From positions 124,001 through 188,000 of the forward strand of contig NZ_FNBL01000008.1 of NCBI RefSeq assembly GCF_900102315.1: a stretch of 64,000 nt of DNA, read 5' to 3'. How positions within the stretch are numbered: the stretch's first letter is position 1; each line of letters starts with the position of its first letter. The notes beneath the pieces are model-generated. The model was given only the letters and a program-made list of their open reading frames with translations. It made no database searches and was not told the DNA's origin. Below are positions 54,767 to 63,926 of this stretch, piece by piece. Made by a program: the position numbers and the translations under genes. Origin of the DNA: Celeribacter baekdonensis (GTDB taxonomy: Bacteria; Pseudomonadota; Alphaproteobacteria; Rhodobacterales; Rhodobacteraceae).

Positions 54767-54779
54767 AGCTTAGTCACAC

Positions 54780-55067
54780 TCACGCGGCGTAGGGCTGAGG
54801 TGAAAGCTGTTGCACCAAACGCTCCAGCTTTTCAATCTCATGGCGGGCAAACGCCACGCTGTTGTCAAAGTCCATGCTGCGCGAAACCCCGTCAATCGCA
54901 CCACAGGCGGAGCGGGTCATATAGCCCGCCAACCGCAGCTCGACCTCATAGGACCGCTCGCGGATGTGATCCGTCATCGCCTCCGCGCGCGCCGCTTGGC
55001 CCTCTTGGGCAATCAAAAGCGCCGCTTTTAAATCCGCAATCAGCGCCTGATTTTTCATCTTCTCCAT
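54780..55067 (-). CDS. Small helical hypothetical protein
   Basis: The 95-residue protein is almost wholly helical, with charged heptad-like stretches (MKNQALIADLKAALLIAQEG and ARHEIEKLERLVQQL). One cysteine is in TRSACGAIDG. Good codon use and a purine-rich ribosome site suggest a real gene. I know no function for the family. It is convergent with gpt. Confidence 0.7.
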   Translation of the reverse strand: MEKMKNQALIADLKAALLIAQEGQAARAEAMTDHIRERSYEVELRLAGYMTRSACGAIDGVSRSMDFDNSVAFARHEIEKLERLVQQLSPQPYAA

Positions 55068-55409
55068 TGGGAAAACCTCACCTTCTCGACATCGACCTCA
55101 TTCGGCCCCTGGCGTTACCGCCTTATCCACGTGCTTTTTCACATGGGCTCTCTGCGGGCTCTCTGCCCCCATTGAAACACTCAAAAGGGCGATTTGGTTA
55201 ACGGCAGATGAAAACCCGCCATTCTGAACATCACGCCTTGGTGAAAGCCTTTTTTTTCAGCATCTTGTCGCATTTGAGGTCACAAAAACAACACCCCACT
55301 GCGCGCGTTTCCCTCGCGCCCCCCAGATGTGTGCGTTTCTGCAATTGCAGTGCGTTTGGAACCTGCCTAGCTTTGACGGGCTGACACCCCTCACTCAGGA
55401 TAAACCGCG
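55068..55409. other. Intergenic gap before the aminotransferase gene
   Basis: About 340 bases. Nothing recognised beyond AT-rich patches near 55245-55270 that may serve as promoter. Confidence 0.5.
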
Positions 55410-56600
55410 ATGCCCCTTCCCCTGCCCCTTGCTGCCGCCATGGCCCGCACCTTTCGTTCGCCGATCATTGCAGCCAAAGAGTGGGTCGAGGGCGTCAGCT
55501 TTCCCGCAGATCGCCCGCTGATCAACGTCTCGCAAGCCGCCCCGATCGCCGCACCCCCGTTGGCGCTGCGCCAGGAGATCGCGCGGATGGCGGTTGAGGA
55601 TATTGAGGCGCATATTTACGGGCCCGTGTTGGGCCTGCCCGCGCTGCGCTCCGAAATCGCCAGCCAATGGTCCGCCGCCTATCATGCCCGGATTGCGCCC
55701 TCCGAGGTCGCCATCACCTCCGGCTGCAATCAGGCCTTCACCGCCGTCATGTCGACCATCGCGGCGCCGGGCGATGAGGTCATCCTGCCAACGCCATGGT
55801 ATTTCAACCATAAAATGTGGTGCGACATGTCGGGGGTCCATGCCGTGCCCCTGTCCACGGGCGACGACCTTTTGCCGGATTTGGAGGCCGCTGCCCGGCT
55901 GATCACCCCGCGCACCCGTGCCATCGTGTTGATCACGCCCAACAATCCCGGCGGCGTCGAATACCCGGCCGAGTTGCTGACCAAATTCTATGCCCTCGCC
56001 CGCGAACATCGCATATCTTTGGTGCTCGATGAGACCTATCGCGATTTTGACAGCCGCTCGGAGGTGCCGCATCACCTGTTCCGCCAACCGGATTGGCACG
56101 ACACCTTGGTGCATCTCTATTCGTTCTCCAAAGCCTTCCGCCTCACCGGCCACCGCGTTGGCGCACTGATTGCCGCGCCAGACCGTCTGACGCAGGTTGA
56201 AAAATATCTCGATACCGTTGCGATTTGCCCAAACCAAATCGGCCAGCGCGCAGCCCTTTGGGGGATGCAGAACCTCAGCCAATGGGTCGCGGGTGAACGC
56301 GCCGAGATTCTCGACCGCCGCGCCGCGATTTACGAAGGCTTCCCGGCACTTGCGGCAAAGGGTTGGAACCTCTTGGGATGTGGCGCCTTTTTCGCCTATG
56401 TCGAACACCCGTTTGCCATGCCCTCCTCAGAGCTTGCGCCTTGGTTGGTCAAACACGCATCGATTCTGTTGCTGCCCGGTGCCAGCTTCATGCCCGCAGG
56501 CGACGCACGCGCCGAACGCCAATTGCGCATCGCCTTTGCCAATATCGACCGTGCCGGCATTCAGACGCTTTTTGACAGATTGGCCCAAATCGCCCCCTGA
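55410..56600 (+). CDS. Class I/II PLP-dependent aminotransferase
   Basis: The 396-residue fold-type I aminotransferase has the substrate-entry YGPVLGLPALR near 70-80, SGCNQAF near 108, NNPGG near 176 and DETYRDF near 209. The PLP-binding lysine lies in SFSKAFRLTGHRVG near 241, and the C-terminal arginine in RQLRIAFAN near 371-379. It transfers the amino group from an amino acid to a 2-oxo acid; the specificity cannot be told. It stands alone, upstream of the PpiD-like gene. Confidence 0.92.
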   Translation: MPLPLPLAAAMARTFRSPIIAAKEWVEGVSFPADRPLINVSQAAPIAAPPLALRQEIARMAVEDIEAHIYGPVLGLPALRSEIASQWSAAYHARIAPSEVAITSGCNQAFTAVMSTIAAPGDEVILPTPWYFNHKMWCDMSGVHAVPLSTGDDLLPDLEAAARLITPRTRAIVLITPNNPGGVEYPAELLTKFYALAREHRISLVLDETYRDFDSRSEVPHHLFRQPDWHDTLVHLYSFSKAFRLTGHRVGALIAAPDRLTQVEKYLDTVAICPNQIGQRAALWGMQNLSQWVAGERAEILDRRAAIYEGFPALAAKGWNLLGCGAFFAYVEHPFAMPSSELAPWLVKHASILLLPGASFMPAGDARAERQLRIAFANIDRAGIQTLFDRLAQIAP

Positions 56601-56688
56601 CGGGTGATACATTTCGGCGTGATCCGGCTTGCGAAGCCTGTCGTGAGCGCCTAGACACTTTGCCAACCTTTAAGGGAGAAAAACGCAT

Positions 56689-58554
56689 ATGGCGCACGGC
56701 AAAGGCACCGGTAAGCAATCTGGCACGAAAATGGTGGTTTGGGGGATTTTGGGCCTTCTGATCATCGGTTTGGGTGGATTTGGCACCGCAAATTTCGGCG
56801 GCGGCGTCACCCGTGTGGCCCGTGTTGGCGATGAGGACATCACGCCCACCGCCTATGCCAATGCGCTGCAAACCCAAATTCGCGCAATCGAAAGCCAAAC
56901 CGGCCAAGACATCACCGTGCAGCAGGCCCTGTCTTTTGGTCTGTCACAACAAGTGTTGGGCCAATTGTTGGATCAGGCCGCGCTTGACAATGAGACCGCG
57001 AAAATCGGCATTTCGGTCGGAGATGATGCGGTGCGCCGGGAACTTTTGGCGATGGACGCGTTCAAAGGGTTTGACGGCACATTCAGCACCGAAACCTACA
57101 AAGACATGCTGGCGCGCAACAATCTTGATGGCAAAACCTTCGAGGCAGGTCTGCGCAAAGATGCGGCGCGCGCCATTCTCACCGGCGCTTTGGCCACGGG
57201 CATCACCATGCCGCCCTCCTACGGTCAGGTCGTGGTCGATTGGCTTGGCGAACGGCGCACCATTTCGGTCGCGACCCTCACGGTTGCTGACCTTGAAACC
57301 GGCACACCGATTGCCTCTGATGCCGACATCCAAGCGTGGTATGACGCCCACCCGGACGCCTATACCGCCCCCGAAGCCCGCAAAGTCACCTATGCGTGGT
57401 TGACGCCAGCGATGCTGACCGATGAGGTGGAACTTGATGAGACCGCCCTGCGCAAGCTCTATAACGACAATATCACCTCCTATGTCCAACCCGAACGCCG
57501 CCTTGTCGAGCGTCTGGTCTATGGCTCGGAAGAGGATGCCAAAGCCGCGGCTGAGCGCATCACTTCGGGTGAAACCTCCTTTGAGGACGAAGTCACCACC
57601 CGCGGCCTTGATTTGATTGACGTCGATATGGGCGATGTCTCCGCCGATGATCTGTCCTCTGACGCCGCCACCGTCGTGTTTGCTCTTGAGGGCACGGGCG
57701 TTGTCGGTCCGGTGATGTCCGATCTGGGTCCGGCTTTGTATCGGGTCAACGGCACATTGGCCGGGACGGAGATTTCCTTTGAAGAGGCGCGCGATGATTT
57801 GGCGGTGGAGATGGCCGCAGACGCGGCGGCGCGCCTGATTGCCGATCAGATCGAAACCTTTGACAATGATCTGGCCGACGGCATGACGCTTGAAAATCTG
57901 GCCGAGGCCACACAGATGGAACTGGGCACGATGGATTGGACGCCCGAGAGCGAAGGCGGCATCGCCGCCTATACCGCGTTCAAAGACGCGGTTGCAACGC
58001 TGAGCCCCGACGATTACCCGGCAATCATGGAACTGGGCGATGGTGGCGTGTTTGCCATGCGTCTGGACGCGATTGTCCCCTCCGCTGTGCGTCCGCTCGA
58101 CGAGGTTCGTGATCAGGTCTCTGCCGATTGGGAGCGCGATGCCATCGCAACCCTTCTGACCACCCGCGCCGAAGCGCTTGAAACCGATGTGGCGGCGGGC
58201 ACCCCGATCACCGAGCTGGGTCTGGCCTCCGAGAGCTTTGAAGCGATCACCCGTCAGGGCAACATCGCCTCCATGCCTGCGGGCTTTATCGACGCGGTGT
58301 TTGCCCCCGGTCTGACGCTCGGCGGCACCACCTTGATCCCCGGCCAAGGCCGCGTGGTCATCGCCAAAATCGACAAGGTCGATGCCCCCGCCAAGACGGA
58401 CGAAAACAGTGCCATTGCCGATGGCTACATCACCTCCGCCGCCCAAGGCGCGGCGCAAGACGTGATTGCCGCCTTCTCCAATGCCCTGCGCCTGCGCGAA
58501 GGCGTGACCGTCAATGAACCCGCCCTGAACGCAGTGCACAGCCAAATCCAATAA
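56689..58554 (+). CDS. Periplasmic folding factor, PpiD/SurA_N-type peptidyl-prolyl isomerase
   Basis: The 621-residue protein has a short cytoplasmic N-terminus, one membrane anchor at about 15-33 (VVWGILGLLIIGLGGFG), and a SurA_N-like chaperone region at 45-175. A parvulin-like segment lies around 255-370, with the usual second half repeating less conserved elements. It helps fold outer-membrane and secreted proteins at the exit of the Sec channel. The parvulin active site looks poorly conserved, so chaperone action may dominate. It precedes trpE by 53 bases. Confidence 0.85.
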   Translation: MAHGKGTGKQSGTKMVVWGILGLLIIGLGGFGTANFGGGVTRVARVGDEDITPTAYANALQTQIRAIESQTGQDITVQQALSFGLSQQVLGQLLDQAALDNETAKIGISVGDDAVRRELLAMDAFKGFDGTFSTETYKDMLARNNLDGKTFEAGLRKDAARAILTGALATGITMPPSYGQVVVDWLGERRTISVATLTVADLETGTPIASDADIQAWYDAHPDAYTAPEARKVTYAWLTPAMLTDEVELDETALRKLYNDNITSYVQPERRLVERLVYGSEEDAKAAAERITSGETSFEDEVTTRGLDLIDVDMGDVSADDLSSDAATVVFALEGTGVVGPVMSDLGPALYRVNGTLAGTEISFEEARDDLAVEMAADAAARLIADQIETFDNDLADGMTLENLAEATQMELGTMDWTPESEGGIAAYTAFKDAVATLSPDDYPAIMELGDGGVFAMRLDAIVPSAVRPLDEVRDQVSADWERDAIATLLTTRAEALETDVAAGTPITELGLASESFEAITRQGNIASMPAGFIDAVFAPGLTLGGTTLIPGQGRVVIAKIDKVDAPAKTDENSAIADGYITSAAQGAAQDVIAAFSNALRLREGVTVNEPALNAVHSQIQ

Positions 58555-58607
58555 GCGCCGTTTGATCACAAGACGGCGGGAAGACACAGACGAGAAAGAC
58601 GACAGAC

Positions 58608-60122
58608 ATGGCCACGCTTATCCCCGCCTTCTCCACCTTTGAGACCGCCTATGACGCCGGCCTCAATCAGGTGGTGTACGCCAAAGTGGCCGCCGATCTC
58701 GACACGCCCGTGTCGATCATGCTCAAACTCGCGGGCGCGCGCACCGACAGTTTCATCCTTGAATCTGTGACCGGCGGCGAGGTCCGCGGGCGCTATTCCA
58801 TCATCGGCCTGAAACCCGATCTGATCTGGAAATGCGAGGGCACCAAAGCTGCACTCAACCGCAATGCGCGTTTTGACCCCGACAGCTACACCACGTCGGA
58901 TCTCGATCCGCTGGCCTCGTTGCGAGCGCTGATCGCGGAGAGCAAAATCGACATGCCCGCCGAACTGCCTGCCTCGGCTGCGGGTCTTTTCGGCTATCTC
59001 GGCTATGACATGATCCGTCTGGTCGAACATCTGCCCCATGTGAACCCCGACCCGATCGGCCTGCCCGATGCGGTGTTGATGCGCCCTTCTGTGGTGGCCG
59101 TGTTGGACGGGGTCAAAGGCGAGGTCACCGTGGTGTCACCCGCCTGGGTCGGCACAGGCCAATCCGCCAAAGCCGCCTATGCGCAGGCCGCCGAACGGGT
59201 GATGGACGCGCTGCGCGATCTCGAACGCGCGCCGTCTGAGACCAGCCATGATCTGGGCGAAAGCTTCGCAGCCCCCGCCCCCGTCTCAAATTTCACCCAT
59301 GAGGGCTACAAACAAGCCGTTGAAAAGGCAAAAGACTACATCACCGCAGGCGACATCTTCCAAGTCGTGCCCGCACAGCGCTGGACCCAGGATTTCCCGC
59401 TGCCGCCCTTCTCGCTTTACCGCTCGTTGCGCCGCACCAACCCCTCGCCTTTCATGTTCTTTTTCAACTTTGGCGGCTTTCAGATCATCGGCGCGTCGCC
59501 CGAAATTCTGGTCCGCGTCTTTGACGGCGAGGTCACAATCCGCCCGATCGCCGGCACCCGCAAACGCGGCGCGACACCCGAAGAAGACAAGGCACTGGAA
59601 CTTGATTTGCTCTCCGATCAAAAAGAGCTGGCCGAGCATTTGATGCTGTTGGATCTGGGCCGCAATGACACCGGCAAAGTGTCGAAAATCGGCACGGTGC
59701 GCCCGACCGAAGAATTCATCATCGAACGCTATTCCCACGTCATGCACATCGTCTCCAACGTCGTCGGCGAGCTGCGCGAGGACGAAGACGCGCTCTCTGC
59801 TTTGCTCGCGGGCCTGCCCGCAGGCACCGTGTCCGGCGCACCGAAAGTCCGGGCGATGGAGATCATCGACGAGTTGGAACCGGAAAAACGCGGCGTCTAT
59901 GGCGGCGGCGTCGGCTATTTCTCCGCAGGCGGCGACATGGACATGTGCATCGCGCTGCGCACGGCCGTCTTGAAGGACGAAAAGCTCTATATCCAGGCCG
60001 GTGGTGGCGTGGTCTACGACTCCGATCCTGAGGGCGAATATCAAGAAACCGTCAATAAATCCAATGCCCTGCGCAAAGCGGCCGAAGACGCCGGGATGTT
60101 CACAAGCTCCGGCAACCGCTGA
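58608..60122 (+). CDS. trpE: Anthranilate synthase component I
   Basis: The 504-residue protein is full length. The N-terminal feedback domain has an LESVTGGEVRGRYSIIGL segment near 48-65, typical of tryptophan binding. The chorismate-binding domain contains IAGTRKRGATPEED near 311-324, LLDLGRNDTGKVS near 347-359, and GTVSGAPKVRAMEIIDELEP near 406-425. It makes anthranilate from chorismate and glutamine-derived ammonia together with TrpG, which is not in the window. A long inverted repeat follows directly. Confidence 0.96.
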   Translation: MATLIPAFSTFETAYDAGLNQVVYAKVAADLDTPVSIMLKLAGARTDSFILESVTGGEVRGRYSIIGLKPDLIWKCEGTKAALNRNARFDPDSYTTSDLDPLASLRALIAESKIDMPAELPASAAGLFGYLGYDMIRLVEHLPHVNPDPIGLPDAVLMRPSVVAVLDGVKGEVTVVSPAWVGTGQSAKAAYAQAAERVMDALRDLERAPSETSHDLGESFAAPAPVSNFTHEGYKQAVEKAKDYITAGDIFQVVPAQRWTQDFPLPPFSLYRSLRRTNPSPFMFFFNFGGFQIIGASPEILVRVFDGEVTIRPIAGTRKRGATPEEDKALELDLLSDQKELAEHLMLLDLGRNDTGKVSKIGTVRPTEEFIIERYSHVMHIVSNVVGELREDEDALSALLAGLPAGTVSGAPKVRAMEIIDELEPEKRGVYGGGVGYFSAGGDMDMCIALRTAVLKDEKLYIQAGGGVVYDSDPEGEYQETVNKSNALRKAAEDAGMFTSSGNR

Positions 60123-60127
60123 CCCTC

Positions 60128-60186
60128 TTTACCGTGGCTTAAATACTCATGCGGGCAACGTTTGAGTATTTAAGCCACGGTAAAGG
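60128..60186. terminator. Perfect 23-base inverted repeat between trpE and the Lrp gene
   Basis: Arms at 60128-60150 and 60164-60186 are perfectly complementary over 23 bases (CTTTACCGTGGCTTAAATAC... on the left), with a 13-base loop. It lies between two convergent genes, five bases after the trpE stop and two before the end of the Lrp gene. It probably works as a bidirectional terminator, though the stem is unusually long and lacks a T-run. Confidence 0.75.
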
Positions 60187-60188
60187 CA

Positions 60189-60650
60189 TCAGAGCGGCAG
60201 CTCGGTCGTCGATTTGATCTCTTCCATCGATAAGAGCGCCGTGACATTGTAGATCGAGACCTCTTGGATCAGCGCCTGATAGAACTCATCATAGGCCTTG
60301 GCGTTTTTCACCCGGACTTTGAGGATGTAATCAATCTCCCCCGCCAAACGATGCGCCTCCAAGACTTCGGGGCGGCGTTTGAGCACCTGTAAAAACACCT
60401 CCTGCCACCCGGCTTCATGGGCGTTGGTTTTGACCAGCACAAAGAAACAGGCCTCAAGCCCAAGACTCTCCGGGTCGAGGATCACGGTCTGCTGACCGAT
60501 CACACCGCCTTCGCGCATTTTGCGGATGCGATTCCACACCGGCGTCTTGGAGGAGCCGACTTTTCGGGCGATTTCGTCCAAAGACTGGCTGGCATCCTGT
60601 TGCAGTTCGCTCAGGATTTTCCGATCCATCGCGTCGAGTTGGACTGGCAT
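60189..60650 (-). CDS. Lrp/AsnC-family transcriptional regulator
   Basis: I chose the ATG at 60650, which begins MPVQLDAMDRKILSELQQDA, and gives 153 residues; a TTG 43 codons upstream has no support. The winged helix at 5-65 contains SLDEIARKVGSSKTPVWNRI, and the ligand-binding RAM domain covers 70-150. Such proteins sense amino acids and control their metabolism. It lies divergent to the DUF2849-cysIH operon and convergent with trpE, so sulfur amino-acid or tryptophan control is possible. The first is more likely by the divergent layout. Confidence 0.92.
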   Translation of the reverse strand: MPVQLDAMDRKILSELQQDASQSLDEIARKVGSSKTPVWNRIRKMREGGVIGQQTVILDPESLGLEACFFVLVKTNAHEAGWQEVFLQVLKRRPEVLEAHRLAGEIDYILKVRVKNAKAYDEFYQALIQEVSIYNVTALLSMEEIKSTTELPL

Positions 60651-60823
60651 TTCGGTTTTCCTCTCAATCTTGGAATGACGACCCGGCGCGGGTCTCATCT
60701 TGGAACAAACATCCTTATTGACGTCACACCATAGCATAAACTTAGGACAATGTTCTAAATATAGAGACAGAAATCGCAAGCCGAAACCAATGCCCTCGCC
60801 AACCGTCTCGCAAGGAATGTCCC

Positions 60824-61135
60824 ATGTCGCGCCCGTTCACGCCCAAAGTCATCACCGCCAACGCGCTTTTGCAAGGGGATGTGATTTACCTCTCTGAAAG
60901 CGGCATCTGGGTGCGCGCCCTCCATGAGGCGGCATTGATCTTTGACGCCGCGCGGGCAGAGGCGCTTTTGACCGAGGCGCAAAAGGACGGGATGGTCGTG
61001 GGCGCCTATCTGACGGATGCGGCAGAGGGCAAACATGGCCCGGAACCGACCCATTTTCGCGAAGAGTTCCGCCGCACAGGCCCCTCGAACTACCCCCACG
61101 GCAAGCAAGAAACAGGAGCGCGGGCAAATGTATAA
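60824..61135 (+). CDS. DUF2849 protein of the sulfite reductase operon
   Basis: The 103-residue protein belongs by sequence to the DUF2849 group, which is regularly found before cysI in alphaproteobacteria. VITANALLQGDVIYLSESG near residues 9-27 and DGMVVGAYLTDA near 55-66 are the conserved parts. The role is unknown; linkage suggests a helper of sulfite/nitrite reductase. Its end overlaps the cysI start by eight bases. Confidence 0.85.
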   Translation: MSRPFTPKVITANALLQGDVIYLSESGIWVRALHEAALIFDAARAEALLTEAQKDGMVVGAYLTDAAEGKHGPEPTHFREEFRRTGPSNYPHGKQETGARANV

Positions 61136-62798
61136 GTACAACGATTTTGACGAAAGCTTTGTGCGCAACCGTGTGGCACAATTCTCCGCCCAGGTCGCTC
61201 GCCGGATCGATGGGAGCCTTTCTGAGGAGGAATTCCGCCCGCTGCGCCTGATGAACGGGCTCTACCTGCAACTGCATGCCTATATGCTGCGCGTGGCAAT
61301 CCCCTACGGGACGTTGAACCCGGATCAAATGGACCAGCTCGCCCATATCGCCGAGACCTATGATCGCGGTTACGGCCATTTCACCACGCGGCAAAACATC
61401 CAGTACAACTGGCCGAAATTGCCGGATGTGCCCGCGATCCTCTCGGATCTCGCGGATGTTGAAATGCACGCGATTCAGACCTCCGGCAACACCATCCGCA
61501 ATGTCACCGCCGATCATTTCGCCGGTGCAGCCGCCGATGAGGTGGCCGATCCGCGCCCCGTCGCGGAACTCATTCGCCAATGGTCAACCGATCACCCGGA
61601 ATTCCAATTCCTGCCGCGCAAATTCAAAGTCGCGGTCACCGGGGCCGCGGCAGATCGCGCCGTGGTGCGCGCCCATGACATCGGGCTGGTGCTCAAACGT
61701 CAGGACGGCGTGTTGGGCGCGGAAATCATCGTCGGTGGCGGGCTGGGGCGGACGCCGATGGTGGGCAAGACCTTGAAAGAGTTTGTGACCTTTGACGATC
61801 TGCTGCCCTATTTGGAAGCGACCGTGTCGGTTTGGAACCTTTTGGGGCGGCGCGACAACAAATATAAAGCCCGGATTAAAATCACCGTGCATGAACACGG
61901 GATCGACGACATCCGCGCCCGCGTTGAAGACCGTTTTGCCGCGATCAAGCCGACATTTGGCGGTGTGGACATGGAGATGTTGCGCGAGATTGAGGGGCAT
62001 TTTGTGCCGCCGATCTTTGCCGACAAACCCGTCGATGCCTATACCCGCGCCTATGAGGCCGACCCGGTGTTCCGCGCTTGGGCCGATACCAATTTGGCGG
62101 CACATAAGGCCGAAGGCTACGCCATCGTCACCGTCTCATTGAAAAAACCGGGCCAAACGCCGGGGGATGCCACAGCAGAGCAAATGCGCGCCTTGGCGCA
62201 GATTGCCCGTGATTACGCCCATGACGAGCTGCGCATTTCGCATGAGCAAAACGTCATCCTGCCGCATGTCCATAAATCCAACCTGCCCGCGCTGCACGCA
62301 GCCCTCAAAGCCTTTGATCTGGCCTCGGCCAATGTCGGGCTGGTCAGCGACATCATCGCCTGCCCCGGCATGGATTATTGCGCGCTGGCAACCGCCCGTT
62401 CAATCCCCGTGGCCCAAGGCATCGCGACCCGGTTTGAAGAGCTGAAACTCGAACATGACATTGGCGCGCTGAAGATCAAGATCTCCGGCTGCATCAACGC
62501 CTGTGGCCACCACCACGTCGGCCATATCGGCATCCTTGGGTTGGACCGCGCCGGTGTTGAAAATTATCAAATCACTCTCGGCGGCGACGGCACCGAAGAC
62601 ATGGTGATCGGTGATCGCACGGGGCCGGGCTTTGCCTATGATGAAATCGTGCCGGCGATTGAGCGCATCTTGCTGAGCTATCTCGATCTGCGCGACGGGC
62701 CTGAGGAAACCTTCCTTGCGACCTACCGTCGTCTCGGGCTGGCTCCGTTCAAAGCGGCGCTCTATCCGGCCAAAGAGGAAAAAGCCAATGCCGCATGA
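61128..62798 (+). CDS. cysI: Assimilatory sulfite/nitrite reductase hemoprotein
   Basis: The ATG at 61128 lies in the DUF2849 end; the product has 556 residues. It shows the twofold ferredoxin-like/siroheme architecture: GHFTTRQNIQYNWPKL near 81-96 and the Fe4S4-siroheme cysteines in CPGMDYCALAT near 411 and ISGCINACGHHHVGHIG near 452-468. It reduces sulfite to sulfide with six electrons. The stop overlaps the cysH start by 11 bases, so both belong to one assimilation operon. Confidence 0.94.
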   Translation: MYKYNDFDESFVRNRVAQFSAQVARRIDGSLSEEEFRPLRLMNGLYLQLHAYMLRVAIPYGTLNPDQMDQLAHIAETYDRGYGHFTTRQNIQYNWPKLPDVPAILSDLADVEMHAIQTSGNTIRNVTADHFAGAAADEVADPRPVAELIRQWSTDHPEFQFLPRKFKVAVTGAAADRAVVRAHDIGLVLKRQDGVLGAEIIVGGGLGRTPMVGKTLKEFVTFDDLLPYLEATVSVWNLLGRRDNKYKARIKITVHEHGIDDIRARVEDRFAAIKPTFGGVDMEMLREIEGHFVPPIFADKPVDAYTRAYEADPVFRAWADTNLAAHKAEGYAIVTVSLKKPGQTPGDATAEQMRALAQIARDYAHDELRISHEQNVILPHVHKSNLPALHAALKAFDLASANVGLVSDIIACPGMDYCALATARSIPVAQGIATRFEELKLEHDIGALKIKISGCINACGHHHVGHIGILGLDRAGVENYQITLGGDGTEDMVIGDRTGPGFAYDEIVPAIERILLSYLDLRDGPEETFLATYRRLGLAPFKAALYPAKEEKANAA

Positions 62799-63555
62799 GG
62801 CCACGCTTTTGAAACAGGAATTCGGCACGGTGGACACCCGTGTCGAGCGCCTGAACGCGCGCTACAAACACCATTCGGCGACCTCGGTGTTGGAGCTGGC
62901 GCTGCGGGATCGTGAGCTGGGGCGGATCGCGCTTGTGTCATCTTTTGGTGCCGAGTCGGTGGTGTTGTTACACATGATTTCGGTGATGAAACCGGACACG
63001 CCGGTGGTGTTCATCGACACGGAAATGTTGTTTCAGGAAACCATCGACTACCAACTCGACCTGATCGAGCGGCTCGATCTGCGCGATGTGCGGCGCATTC
63101 GCCCGTCTCGCGCCAAATTGGACGCCCATGACCCCGAAGGCCTTCTGCATCAAAGCGACAAGGACGCCTGCTGTGATCTGCGCAAAACTCAACCGCTGCA
63201 AGAGGCGCTGGGGGGATTTGACGCGTGGATCACCGGGCGCAAACGGTTTCAAGGCGCCACACGGGCCAGTCTCGATTTCTTTGAAAACGAGTTGGACACG
63301 CGGATCAAAATCAATCCGCTGGCCTATTGGGCGCCAAGCGATTTGCAGGATTACATGGTCAACAACCGCCTGCCGCGTCACCCGTTGGTGGCGAAAGGCT
63401 ATCCCTCGATTGGCTGTGCGCCCTGCACATCGCCGGTCAAAGAGGGCGAAGATCCGCGCGCCGGGCGCTGGCGCGATGAAGAGAAAACAGAATGCGGGAT
63501 CCATTTCGTGGACGGAAAATTCGTGCGCGTGCCGCTTAAAGGAGATGCAGCATGA
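62788..63555 (+). CDS. cysH: Phosphoadenylyl-/adenylyl-sulfate reductase
   Basis: The ATG at 62788 gives 255 residues. The PP-loop-like SSFGAESVVLLHMI lies near 52-65. Cysteine pairs in KDACCDLRKTQPL near 130 and IGCAPCTSPV near 213 are the four ligands of a Fe4S4 cluster, so it is the APS-reducing plant/bacterial type rather than the E. coli PAPS type. The C-terminal catalytic Cys lies in KTECGIHF near 238. It makes sulfite for CysI. Confidence 0.94.
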   Translation: MPHEATLLKQEFGTVDTRVERLNARYKHHSATSVLELALRDRELGRIALVSSFGAESVVLLHMISVMKPDTPVVFIDTEMLFQETIDYQLDLIERLDLRDVRRIRPSRAKLDAHDPEGLLHQSDKDACCDLRKTQPLQEALGGFDAWITGRKRFQGATRASLDFFENELDTRIKINPLAYWAPSDLQDYMVNNRLPRHPLVAKGYPSIGCAPCTSPVKEGEDPRAGRWRDEEKTECGIHFVDGKFVRVPLKGDAA

Positions 63556-63926
63556 CGCAACTCGTCCAAGACAGCGGCTTTGTGGCCGAGGATTTCACCG
63601 GGGACTGGCTTGACCTGGCTTCCGACACAGCGCCTGAGACGCTCGCGCAATATGCCGGGGCGGAAGCGATCCGCATTGATTTTCCGAGCTTTTCAGACGG
63701 GCGCGGCTTTACGCTTGCTCGGCTGTTGCGGCTTAAAGGTTTCACCGGGCGGCTGCGCGCGGCAGGTCATGTGATTGCCGATCAATATGCCATGGCACGG
63801 CGCGCGGGCTTTGACGAGGTGGCGATTTCCGACGATCTGGCCGCCCGCCAAGACGAGGCACAATGGCTGGCCCGCGCCGATTGGCAGGCTGGCGATTACC
63901 AGACGCGCTTGCGCGGGCGGGCGTAA
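63552..63926 (+). CDS. DUF934 protein of the sulfur assimilation operon
   Basis: The 124-residue protein overlaps the cysH stop by four bases. IRIDFPSFSDGRGFTLARLL near 41-60 and GHVIADQYAMARRAGFDEV near 73-91 are the DUF934 core. Family members are linked to sulfite reductase genes and may help in electron or cofactor delivery, but no activity is known. The bases after it (63927-64000) hold the start of the next intergenic region. Confidence 0.88.
   Translation: MTQLVQDSGFVAEDFTGDWLDLASDTAPETLAQYAGAEAIRIDFPSFSDGRGFTLARLLRLKGFTGRLRAAGHVIADQYAMARRAGFDEVAISDDLAARQDEAQWLARADWQAGDYQTRLRGRA

Noticed and set aside
56944-58587. 547-codon reading frame antisense to the ppiD-like gene
   Set aside because: It is a shadow frame of a high-GC gene; it is His/Gly/Arg rich without domains, whereas the plus-strand protein has a clear family.
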